Assembly (NCBI GenBank): GCA_944387495.1
Contig: CALXFD010000018.1
Coordinates: forward strand, 1-44,091
From: an uncultured Clostridia bacterium
Lineage (GTDB): Bacteria > Bacillota > Clostridia > TANB77 > CAG-508
Direction: 5' to 3'
DNA length: 44,091 nucleotides
Translations under genes and position numbers: made by a program
In this document: positions 1 to 7,593 of the stretch, piece after piece
How positions within the stretch are numbered: position 1 is the stretch's first letter
Layout of the letters: each line of letters starts with the position of its first letter
Notes under the pieces: generated by a model
Told to the model about the DNA's origin: nothing
The model's database searches: none
The model's input: the letters and a program-made list of their open reading frames with translations, nothing else

Positions 1-105
1 TCTTCAAATCTTTTGTTTAATTTTTCATCAATTCTTTTATCTTGCTCTTCAAATCTTTTGTTTAATTTTTCATCAATTCTTTTATCTTGCTCTTCAAATC
101 TTTTG
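1..105. repeat. 45-bp tandem repeat inside a coding region
   Basis: Positions 1-45 and 46-90 are identical, and a third unit starts at 91 and diverges after about 15 bases. The unit is 45 bp, so it keeps the reading frame and adds 15 residues per copy to the protein on the minus strand. Confidence 0.9.
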
Positions 106-209
106 TCTAGTATCTCGTTGTAGTAGCTAGCAAAATTTGAAAGTTCTTCTCTAAAAATCAATTGTACATTATCTACAATTTCTTGAACCATTTCTGAATT
201 ATTCGGCAT
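1..209 (-). CDS. Coiled-coil repeat protein (partial, C-terminus outside window)
   Basis: The start ATG at 209 is preceded by a strong ribosome binding site (GGAGGTG). The 69 visible residues begin MPNNSEMVQEIVDNV. They then run into a charged 15-residue unit, RFEEQDKRIDEKLNK, repeated in tandem from an exact 45-bp DNA repeat (46-90 duplicates 1-45). The heptad-like spacing of charged and hydrophobic residues suggests a long helix or coiled coil. The gene continues past the left edge, so the repeat number and any C-terminal domain are unknown. I do not recognise a family. The exact DNA repeat suggests recent expansion and possible length variation. Confidence 0.8.
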   Translation of the reverse strand, partial: MPNNSEMVQEIVDNVQLIFREELSNFASYYNEILDKRFEEQDKRIDEKLNKRFEEQDKRIDEKLNKRFE

Positions 210-488
210 TTTTTCACCTCCTCTGAATATAATTTTTATAGATTATAACTTTAAAATTATAAGTTAATTTTCTATAAATTAGAAATCATTGAATTAAATT
301 TTTTGAATTTAAACCTGTTTCTTCGAAAACAAAAACACTATGAACAGATTATATTACAAAAAGGATAACAAGTCAACTAAAAGTTCTATATTTATCTAAT
401 AACTTTTCGACATTATTCTACAAAACACATAATCTTTTTAAGTAATATTACAATTTTCTACACAAACTTATTTAACAAGGAGTTAAAA

Positions 489-1544
489 ATGTTCAAAAAT
501 AATTTTTATGTTATAAAACTAAAAAGAAATTTTATTCCACTAATCTTTCTACTATTCACCTTTTGCTTACTAATATTTTCAAACTCAAATCTTCCAGCTA
601 TAAAATCTGGTTTATCGCTCTGGGCAAATTCTGTTGTTCCATCACTATTCCCATTTTTTGTAGCAACTGAGCTTTTAATGCGCACTAATATTATTACAAA
701 ATTAGGATTTTTACTTAATAATTATATGAAACCACTTTTTAACATTAGAGGTGAAGGTGGATTTGCATTTATTATGGGAATAATTAGTGGATATCCAGTA
801 GGTGCAAAAATCGCTTCAAATTTTAGAAAGAATAATATTTGTTCAAAAGAAGAATGTGAAAGATTATTAAGTTTTACTAATAATTCTGGTCCTTTATTTA
901 TAATTGGAACTGTTGGTATTTTAATGTATAAAAATACAACTATCGGAATTTTACTTTTTATTACACATATTCTAGCATGTATCACAGTAGGTTTTATATT
1001 TAGATTTTGGAAAAGAAAAACTGTTTCTAAAAAATATGAGAAAATAGATAGCTTTAAATCTAATAAGACGAAATATGCAAACATTTCTAATTTAGGTGAA
1101 GTTTTAGCTGAAAGTATAACTAGTAGTATTTCTACTATATTATTAATAGGTGGTTTTGTTGTAATATTTTCAAGTATAATTTCTATATTAAAAGCAAGTG
1201 GATTTCTACATATTTTAACTAATATTTTTAGCCCAATATGTAATATGTTAAACATTGAACCAACATTTATTCAAGGATTTACTACTGGTATTTTAGAAAT
1301 AACAAATGGTATAAATACAATTTCAAATATAGCATGTAAAAAAATATCTATCAATATTATACTAACATCCTTTTTGCTTGGATTTGGTGGTATTTCTGTT
1401 TTGTTACAAGTTTTTAGTATTACTTCTAAAACAGATTTATCTATAAAACCTTATATTTATGGCAAAATATTGCATGGTATTATTGCAGCATTATATACTT
1501 TCATTTTTATACACACATTTCCTATTTTTTATTTTGATTTATAA
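489..1544 (+). CDS. ylbJ: Sporulation integral membrane protein YlbJ
   Basis: A 351-residue multi-pass membrane protein of the nucleoside-recognition (Gate) fold. YlbJ-family signatures are visible: GYPVGAK at residues 101-107, NNSGPLFIIGTVG at 131-143, and glycine-rich hydrophobic segments along the whole length. In Bacillus, ylbJ is expressed in the mother cell under sigma-E and is needed for heat-resistant spores; transport of a small molecule is suspected but unproven. The start is supported by AAGGAG seven bases upstream of ATG 489. Length and topology fit the family. It stands alone on the plus strand ahead of a small unknown gene. Confidence 0.9.
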   Translation: MFKNNFYVIKLKRNFIPLIFLLFTFCLLIFSNSNLPAIKSGLSLWANSVVPSLFPFFVATELLMRTNIITKLGFLLNNYMKPLFNIRGEGGFAFIMGIISGYPVGAKIASNFRKNNICSKEECERLLSFTNNSGPLFIIGTVGILMYKNTTIGILLFITHILACITVGFIFRFWKRKTVSKKYEKIDSFKSNKTKYANISNLGEVLAESITSSISTILLIGGFVVIFSSIISILKASGFLHILTNIFSPICNMLNIEPTFIQGFTTGILEITNGINTISNIACKKISINIILTSFLLGFGGISVLLQVFSITSKTDLSIKPYIYGKILHGIIAALYTFIFIHTFPIFYFDL

Positions 1545-1615
1545 AAATATTTGAATCATAAAATCTTTTTATATGAAATATTATAAAATATATAATAATA
1601 TATTTATTAAGATCA

Positions 1616-1649
1616 TAGGTTTATAGGTAAATCCTTTATAAAAACCTAA
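1616..1649 (+). other. Imperfect hairpin between ylbJ and the small gene
   Basis: TAGGTTT and AAACCTA can pair around an inner AGG/CCT stem. No clear T-run follows, so it may be a weak ylbJ terminator or part of the leader of the next gene. Only the pairing is certain. Confidence 0.35.
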
Positions 1650-1692
1650 ATATATTGTATAAGGAGTTTGCATATATTCATTATGCAAGAAA

Positions 1693-1947
1693 ATGTTTAT
1701 GGAAAAAGATTGTAATTTTAATTGTTATCCTCCATATATGGATTTTAATAATGCACCTAATAGTGCAAATTTTGATATGAATGATATATATCGTGACCCT
1801 ATGTTTAACCCTATAATGCAATATGAGCAAGCATATTCTTATTATAAGTATTTATGTATGCAAATGGATTATAAAATTAAGTGTAAAGAATATGAAAAAA
1901 TGTGTAACAATAATTCTGATGTAAGAAGAGATAGAAAAATTGAATAA
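1693..1947 (+). CDS. Small Tyr/Asn/Met-rich protein of unknown function
   Basis: An 84-residue protein rich in Tyr, Asn, Met and Cys (for example NCYPPYMDFNN and YEQAYSYYKYLCMQMDYK). The composition resembles small spore-coat or cortex proteins, and the gene follows the sporulation gene ylbJ, but no family is recognised and a coat role is only a guess. The nearest good ribosome binding site (AAGGAG, 1661-1666) lies about 26 bases before ATG 1693. A nearer ATG at 1683 opens a frame that stops after ten codons, so the true start is uncertain. The stop at 1947 is four bases from the long palindrome at 1952. Confidence 0.6.
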   Translation: MFMEKDCNFNCYPPYMDFNNAPNSANFDMNDIYRDPMFNPIMQYEQAYSYYKYLCMQMDYKIKCKEYEKMCNNNSDVRRDRKIE

Positions 1948-1951
1948 GTGC

Positions 1952-2305
1952 TATTATAGAATTGTACTTGGCATTATTGTTTTAGCATTTTTTGCACTTG
2001 CTTAGTAAGCTTTTATAGGTTGGTAGGGGCATATATATAAAAAAATTTCTTTGATTTTAATGTGCGAAGCGGAATAATTTAGAAGCTCTTTGCAAAATAA
2101 CTGGAATAATGTTCGTGTGGAATTTATAAATAAATTCCAGCACAGAAAAAGGTTCCAGTTTTTTGCATAGAGATTCTTAATTATGTAGCTGAGCCGTTAA
2201 AATCAAAGAAATTTTTTTATATATATGCCCCTACCAACCTATAAAAGCTTACTAAGCAAGTGCAAAAAATGCTAAAACGATAATACCAAGTATAATTCTA
2301 TAATA
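1952..2305. repeat. 354-nt palindrome with structured core (copy 1)
   Basis: The arms are 1952-2060 and 2197-2305, each 109 nt, paired without indels. The inner 82 nt of the left arm (1979-2060) match perfectly, and the outer part has three transitions. The arms flank a 144-nt core (2057-2200, sharing the TTAA ends). The right arm runs into uppP and includes its last codons and stop. The left arm is therefore a diverged inverted copy of the uppP 3' end and still reads YYRIVLGIIVLAFFALA-stop. The palindrome fills the whole gap between two convergent genes. Confidence 0.9.
2057..2200. ncRNA. Structured 144-nt core element (copy 1 of 2)
   Basis: This is 93% identical to 7351-7494 and exactly the same length. 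It begins TTAATGTG and ends GAGCCGTTAA. Predicted nested stems are CGG/CCG, AATAATT/AATTAT, CTCT/AGAG, TGCAAAA (2091-2097)/TTTTGCA (2161-2167), AACTGGAA/TTCCAGTT, and a terminal GGAATTT (2119-2125)/AAATTCC (2132-2138) hairpin. Asymmetric internal loops are identical in both copies. Where the copies differ inside stems, both partners usually change. Calling it RNA is inference; it could also act as a DNA hairpin. I cannot tell the functional strand and do not recognise a named RNA family. Confidence 0.6.
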
Positions 2306-3103
2306 TCCAAATACCTTAAAGTCATGTTTCTTAATATAATTCATTAAAAACTTAATTACAAACATTGAAACCACAAATGAAACTAACATTCCTACTAACA
2401 ATATTATAATTTCTGCACTTGTAAATGCTAATCCAAATTTTACAAGTTTCAATAAACTTGCTCCAAGCATTGTTGGTATTGCTAAATAAAATGTAAATTC
2501 TGCTGCATTTGGTCTTGATAATCCTATTAATAATCCACCTATAATTGTTGCTCCTGAACGTGATGTTCCTGGGAATATTGCAGCTATTAATTGGAACACA
2601 CCAATTATTAATGCATCTTTATATGTAATATCTGAGTTTTTATCTCTTCCACCTTTTCTATGTTTATTCCAATTTTCTATTACTATAAAAGCTATACCAA
2701 ATACTATTAATGCAATCGCTATACATGTTGGATTATAAAATAACTCTTCAAATACTTCATCAAATAATAAACCTATTATTGCAGCTGGTATACATCCTAC
2801 TAATATTTTTCCCCATAAATTCATTATTGACTTATCAAAATGAGATAAAATTCCCTGTTTTTTTATTGCTTTTTCTTTATTTCTTGTTATAGGCCATATC
2901 TTTTTCCAGTATAATAATACAACAGCTAATATTGCTCCAAATTGTATTACTACTTGAAACATTCCCCAGAATTCGGGTGATACTTCTTTAAATTTTAAAA
3001 ATTGTTCTACCAATATTAAATGTCCTGTACTACTAATTGGCAACCATTCTGTAATTCCTTCTACTATTCCAAATATAATTGATTTTAAAATTTCAAAAAA
3101 CAT
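2252..3103 (-). CDS. uppP: Undecaprenyl-diphosphatase UppP (BacA)
   Basis: A 283-residue integral membrane enzyme that dephosphorylates undecaprenyl diphosphate, recycling the lipid carrier for peptidoglycan and other wall polymers; overexpression in other bacteria gives bacitracin resistance. Both family signatures are present: EGITEWLPISSTGH at residues 15-28, with the catalytic Glu region, and PGTSRSG at 178-184. There are about eight hydrophobic segments and the length is normal. ATG 3103 is preceded by AAAGGAG. It is last in a minus-strand run rnhA - TPR gene - dpaA - uppP. Its final 18 codons form the outer right arm of the palindrome at 1952-2305. Confidence 0.95.
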   Translation of the reverse strand: MFFEILKSIIFGIVEGITEWLPISSTGHLILVEQFLKFKEVSPEFWGMFQVVIQFGAILAVVLLYWKKIWPITRNKEKAIKKQGILSHFDKSIMNLWGKILVGCIPAAIIGLLFDEVFEELFYNPTCIAIALIVFGIAFIVIENWNKHRKGGRDKNSDITYKDALIIGVFQLIAAIFPGTSRSGATIIGGLLIGLSRPNAAEFTFYLAIPTMLGASLLKLVKFGLAFTSAEIIILLVGMLVSFVVSMFVIKFLMNYIKKHDFKVFGYYRIILGIIVLAFFALA

Positions 3104-3125
3104 TTTTTTCTCCTTTCAAATTTAT

Positions 3126-4064
3126 CTATTGTTTTTGCAAAATATTAAATACTACATCTTTTATATTTTTTGCTACTGTTATTGGAAAATGCTTTCCTGG
3201 TAGCCCTAATGCTTCTATAAAGTTTAATTTTTGCTCCTCTACTATTTTTCGAGCAATTCCAAATGGTTTAGAAGCTACATCTATTATTAAAGTTTCTTTT
3301 CTTACTTTTTCTAATTCTTTTGTTAATATAATTTTAGGTATTGTGTTTATGATTATATCATATTTTCTCAAAATAGTACCATTATTTTCAATATCTTTAA
3401 AATCTATTGCTTTATATCCAAATGCCATGCACCATGTTTTCTCAATATTATCATTTGTTACACATGTTACATTAATAGATAATCCTTGCAGTTTTTGCGC
3501 TAATATTTTACCTATTCTACCATAGCCTAAAATTAAGCAGTTTGAGTTATGTATTATTTCTTTTTTATTATTTAATATTATTTTTATAATTGCCTCAACT
3601 GTTGGTAATACATTTAATATTGCAAATCCTTCTATTTTCATTAAATCTATAACTTTTGTATTATTATCTTCAAATTTTTTTAATAAAGTCTCTGAAACAT
3701 CTCCTGCAAAAACTATCTTATTTCTTATTTTATTTATTAAAAATTCTATTTTTATTTTTTTATTGCTTAATGGCATGTTTAAATGTATTCCATCTTTTGT
3801 TAATGGAATTGGCATAATTATTATTTCTGCTTTTTCTAATACCTCTTCTATTTTATTACATTCAAAAGAATTTTCTTTTTCTAAATTTGTATTTAATACT
3901 TCTTCTAAGCCATAAGTATATACTATATTTTTTTCTTTGGCAAGCAATTTTGCTAATTCATAATTACGCAAATCTCCACCTATTATTAGAAATTTATTTT
4001 CTCCTGTATTTTTACTAGATTGAGCCTCTTCTTTTGTTCTCTCATCAATATTAAAAAAATTCAT
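3126..4064 (-). CDS. dpaA: Dipicolinate synthase subunit A (DpaA/SpoVFA)
   Basis: A 312-residue NAD(P)-binding protein. Together with DpaB it makes dipicolinic acid from the lysine pathway intermediate in the mother cell, for spore-core dehydration. It has the DpaA N-terminal domain (residues 24-160) followed by a Rossmann fold with LGYGRIGK at 179-186 and the C-terminal motif LGLPGKHFP near 290. ATG 4064 follows AGGAGG. No dpaB is adjacent here, whereas dpaA and dpaB usually sit together; clostridia often use EtfA-linked synthesis or carry dpaB elsewhere. The gene lies 22 bases upstream of uppP, probably in the same transcript. Confidence 0.88.
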   Translation of the reverse strand: MNFFNIDERTKEEAQSSKNTGENKFLIIGGDLRNYELAKLLAKEKNIVYTYGLEEVLNTNLEKENSFECNKIEEVLEKAEIIIMPIPLTKDGIHLNMPLSNKKIKIEFLINKIRNKIVFAGDVSETLLKKFEDNNTKVIDLMKIEGFAILNVLPTVEAIIKIILNNKKEIIHNSNCLILGYGRIGKILAQKLQGLSINVTCVTNDNIEKTWCMAFGYKAIDFKDIENNGTILRKYDIIINTIPKIILTKELEKVRKETLIIDVASKPFGIARKIVEEQKLNFIEALGLPGKHFPITVAKNIKDVVFNILQKQ

Positions 4065-4112
4065 ATAATACCTCCTAGTTAATTATACTAATTGGAAGTA
4101 TTTTTATGAATT

Positions 4113-5345
4113 TTATTCTCTTTCTTTTTCATCTTTATTAATTTCTTGTACTATATTTTTTCCTTGTATATCTTGTTTTAATAATTTTATATCATTATAA
4201 CTTAAATGTCTTGTTATATCAAACATTTCCTCTAAATGCTCTTTTGCTTTTATTTCTTTTTCCTTTAATTTTGGTTCTTTTTCTTCTTCATTTATATTGT
4301 CTAGATTAAATGGAATAGATATTTTTCCCATTATTGGAATAAATATAGGGTCTTTTTTTATTTTAGCAACTATTTTCTTTGCATTTATATCTATTGCAGT
4401 ATTTGCATATTTTACCGCTGTTTCTTTATCTCCTTTTATCAAATAGATTTTAGCCAATTCAAAATAACTATCTGCTGCTAATTCTTCTTCATCTATTGCT
4501 TCTAAAAATCTTCTTTCTGCTTCTTCTAGGTCTTTATATATTAAAGCAATTTCTGCTAATGAATATTTTGCATTATATAAAAGACTATTTATCTCAGCTG
4601 CTTTTTCATAACATATTTTTGCATTTTGAAAATCATTTAACATAGTATATACTAACCCTAAATTATAATTTAATTCATAACTTACAGGATTGTATCTTAA
4701 TGCTTCTTGATATATATTCACAGCTTCTTTATACATTTCTTTTTCTATTAAGATATCTCCTAATAATATACTTGCATCATACATATCTGGCTTTTTATCT
4801 AACAAACTAAATAGCATCTCTGCTGCTTCATCTTTTTTGTTTAAATTGTCTAATAATTCTGCTACTTTGTAATATGAAGCATAATCTTTTTTATTTATAT
4901 CTATTGCTTGTACATATTCATCAATCGCTTTTCTCATTCCACCTTCTTTTTCGTATAATTCCGCTAATTTTTTGTGTCCTTTATAACTATTAGGAATTTT
5001 TGTTACTAAATTGATTAATGCTTCTTTTGCCTTTTTTTCATTTCTTAACATTAAATAAATTTTATATTTTGTTAAATTTGTTATTTCTATAAGTGTTATT
5101 CCTCTATATTCTAATATTATTATTAATATTGGTATTATTATCGATAAAATGTATTTTATTATATCAAATATAAAATTTGCTTCCATTGTAAATGCAAATT
5201 CTATAAAATTCATAGCAATTCCTATTGCTTCTAAAATTAGTATCACTACATATGTTGTATCATTATTTTTTATCATTTTAAAAAACATGTAAACAAATAT
5301 TGCAAGTGATATAAATGTAAATATTAATTGTTCTGCTAACATCAT
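4113..5345 (-). CDS. Membrane-anchored tetratricopeptide repeat protein
   Basis: A 410-residue protein. The first 90 residues contain three hydrophobic segments, followed by many TPR units from about residue 105 to 340 (repeated A-x-x-x-L/Y-x-x-G/A patterns such as YEEALRYNPVSYELNYNLG), then a charged C-terminal tail. TPRs serve as protein-protein scaffolds, so a membrane-linked assembly role is likely, but the partner is unknown. I chose ATG 5345 because GAGAAAGGGA lies just upstream; an in-frame TTG at 5372 would add nine residues but has no ribosome binding site. It lies between rnhA and dpaA in one minus-strand run. Confidence 0.8.
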   Translation of the reverse strand: MMLAEQLIFTFISLAIFVYMFFKMIKNNDTTYVVILILEAIGIAMNFIEFAFTMEANFIFDIIKYILSIIIPILIIILEYRGITLIEITNLTKYKIYLMLRNEKKAKEALINLVTKIPNSYKGHKKLAELYEKEGGMRKAIDEYVQAIDINKKDYASYYKVAELLDNLNKKDEAAEMLFSLLDKKPDMYDASILLGDILIEKEMYKEAVNIYQEALRYNPVSYELNYNLGLVYTMLNDFQNAKICYEKAAEINSLLYNAKYSLAEIALIYKDLEEAERRFLEAIDEEELAADSYFELAKIYLIKGDKETAVKYANTAIDINAKKIVAKIKKDPIFIPIMGKISIPFNLDNINEEEKEPKLKEKEIKAKEHLEEMFDITRHLSYNDIKLLKQDIQGKNIVQEINKDEKERE

Positions 5346-5410
5346 TTTCCCTTTCTCGTATATTATGTGCAAGTTTCTTAGTTAAACCTTACATTTTATT
5401 TAATACGCTT

Positions 5411-5848
5411 TTAATCTAATTCTTTTATTGCATTTCTTGCAAGTTCATCACATCTATTATTAAATTCATTATCACTATGACCTTTTACTTTTATAAATTT
5501 AACTTTGTGTGTTTTGGTTAAATTATATAATTCTTCCCAAATTTCTTTATTTTTTACTGGCTCTTTGCCTGATGTTTTCCAGTTATTTTTCACCCAATTA
5601 TAAATCCAACCTTGGTTAAATGCATTTACTACATATGCACTGTCACTATATAATTCTACATCACAAGGAAATTTAAGTAATTTTAATGCTTCTATTACTG
5701 CTGTTAATTCCATTATATTGTTTGTTGTATCTTTTTTTCCTCCTGAAATTTCTTTTTTGTTTCCCTTATACATTAAAATAGAACCCCATCCACCAGGTCC
5801 TGGATTTCCGGAACATGCTCCATCTGTATATATTATTACTTTTTCCAT
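5411..5848 (-). CDS. rnhA: Ribonuclease HI
   Basis: A 145-residue enzyme that cuts the RNA strand of RNA-DNA hybrids (R-loops, primer remnants). The catalytic carboxylates are visible: Asp9 in [16 protein letters not shown], Glu47 in NIMELTA, Asp69 in YSDSAYV and Asp134 in NRCDELA, with His124 in VKGHSDN. This is the full-length single-domain form with no hybrid-binding domain. ATG 5848 follows AGAGG. It is first of four minus-strand genes, so the run probably starts in the 164-bp gap shared with the divergent tmcAL. Confidence 0.96.
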   Translation of the reverse strand: MEKVIIYTDGACSGNPGPGGWGSILMYKGNKKEISGGKKDTTNNIMELTAVIEALKLLKFPCDVELYSDSAYVVNAFNQGWIYNWVKNNWKTSGKEPVKNKEIWEELYNLTKTHKVKFIKVKGHSDNEFNNRCDELARNAIKELD

Positions 5849-6012
5849 ACAAACCTCTTTTTCTTGTTTTTTTCCATTTTTTATGATACTATTATAACAG
5901 TAAACTTAAAAATATACAATATTTTATTAATAATTTACTTCAAATATAACTTCAAATCTCAGTTAAAATATTGAATTATAAAACTAAAATATAAAAAGGG
6001 AGGAGAAAAACA

Positions 6013-7249
6013 GTGGGAAAAGTTCTTGGAATAATAGCTGAATATAATCCATTTCATAATGGTCATTTATATCATTTACAAAATTCTATTAAAACATCTG
6101 GTGCAAATTACACAGTTGCTGTTATTTCAGGCAATTTTACACAACGTGGCTCTACCTCTTTAATAGATAAATGGTCAAAAGCACAAATGGCACTAAAAAA
6201 TGGTATTGACTTAGTAATTGAACTACCTCTACTTTACTCCATATCAAGTGCTGAAAATTTTGCAGAAGGTGCTATAAAAATATTAAATAGTCTTAATATA
6301 GTAGATTACATATCATTTGGAACAGAAACAAATGATATAGCTATTTTAAATAATATTGCTAATGTTTTATATAAAGAGCCAAAAGATTATAAAAATTTAT
6401 TATCACATGAATTAAGTAAAGGTATTTCATATCCAAAAGCAAGAGAAAATGCTTTACTTATGTATTTAGGTGATATTAGGAAATATGGAAATATTTTATC
6501 TAGTCCTAATAATATTTTAGGAATTGAATATCTAAAAGCTCTTAAAAAAGTTCGTAGCAATATAATGCCTATTACTATGAAAAGGATTGAAGTTGGATAT
6601 AATGAGCTTTCTTATAAAAATAACATTGCAAGTGCAACTGCTATTAGAGATATAGTAAAAAACAATGCACTTGATTTACTTCAAAATCTAGTACCACAAT
6701 CTACTTACAATATATTAATGGAAAATATTAAAGTAGGACATATTGTACCAGATTTATCCACATTTGAAAAGCAAATTATATATAATCTTAGAAAAATGTC
6801 AATTCAAGAAATTGCAAACTTGGCAGATGTTTCAGAAGGATTAGAACATGCTATTAAAAATACAGCAAATTCATGTAATAGTATAGTAGAATTTTTAAAT
6901 ACAATAAAATCAAAAAGATATACTCGGAACTAGATTACAAAGAATTTTGCTATATTCATTACTTGGAATTACAAAACAAGATATAAATATTTCTAAAAAA
7001 GTAAATCCTTATATTAGAATACTTGGTTTTAATCAAAAAGGTAAATATATGTTATCAGAAATAGCTAGACAAAATCCGAAGTTAGAAATAATAACATCTG
7101 TAAAAAAATATATTGAAAACTGTAATAACAAAAACTTAAAAACCATGTTAGAAAAAGATATATGGGCAACTAATGTTTATACATTAGGATATGAATATGA
7201 TTCTTTTGCAAATTTAGATTATACACATAAATTAGAAATTGGAACATAA
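6013..7249 (+). pseudogene. tmcAL: tRNA(Met) cytidine acetate ligase TmcAL, frameshifted
   Basis: TmcAL (formerly YlbM) uses acetate and ATP to make N4-acetylcytidine at the wobble base of elongator tRNA-Met. The first frame starts at GTG 6013 (GGGAGGAG upstream) with GIIAEYNPFHNGH, the nucleotidyltransferase HxGH motif. It ends early at 6933, and the reading continues in the next frame to 7249. Removing one base in 6926-6929 (GGAA) restores ...KRYTRTRLQRILLYSLLGITK and a 411-residue protein, the normal size. The fault is therefore a single inserted base, either a real mutation or an assembly error. The rest of both frames looks well conserved, which argues for an error or a very recent event. 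Confidence 0.88.
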
Positions 7250-7252
7250 TTC

Positions 7253-7593
7253 TAAATTTAATAAAATGGGTAATTAAGTAGGACTTTTTATACTATTCCT
7301 GCCAAGTTATTATACTGTGCTAGCATATATGTAAAAATTTTTTATTAAGATTAATGTGTGATGCGGAATAATTTAGAAGCTCTTTGTGAAATAACTGGAA
7401 TAATGTTCGTGTGAAATTTATAAATAAATTTCAGCACAGAAAAAGGTTCCAGTTTTTCACATAGAGCTTCTTAATTATGTAGCTGAGCCGTTAATCTTAA
7501 TAAAAAATTTTTACATATATGCTAGCACAGTATAATAACTTGGCAGGAATAGTATAAATACTCCCTATTTAGTTACCCATTTTACTAAATTTA
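7253..7593. repeat. 341-nt palindrome with structured core (copy 2)
   Basis: The arms are 7253-7354 and 7491-7593. The inner 68 nt (7287-7354 with 7491-7558) pair perfectly, and the outer part has a few substitutions and one indel. The arm sequence is unrelated to copy 1 except next to the core. The right arm enters the glucan phosphorylase gene; the left arm is an inverted diverged copy of that gene's end and reads NLIKWVIK-TAG where the gene has NLVKWVTK-TAG. It starts four bases after the tmcAL stop and fills the convergent intergenic gap. Confidence 0.9.
7351..7494. ncRNA. Structured 144-nt core element (copy 2 of 2)
   Basis: Same length and layout as 2057-2200. Compensated differences: TGTGAAA (7385-7391)/TTTCACA (7455-7461) replaces TGCAAAA/TTTTGCA, and GAAATTT (7413-7419)/AAATTTC (7426-7432) replaces GGAATTT/AAATTCC. 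In addition, AGAAGCTC pairs fully with GAGCTTCT here, while copy 1 has one mismatch. These paired changes are direct evidence of selection on base pairing. Function and active strand are unknown. Confidence 0.6.

Noticed and set aside
1952..2010. Left palindrome arm as a separate uppP gene fragment
   Set aside because: It is explained fully as the inverted copy of the uppP end in the palindrome, without extra coding sequence.
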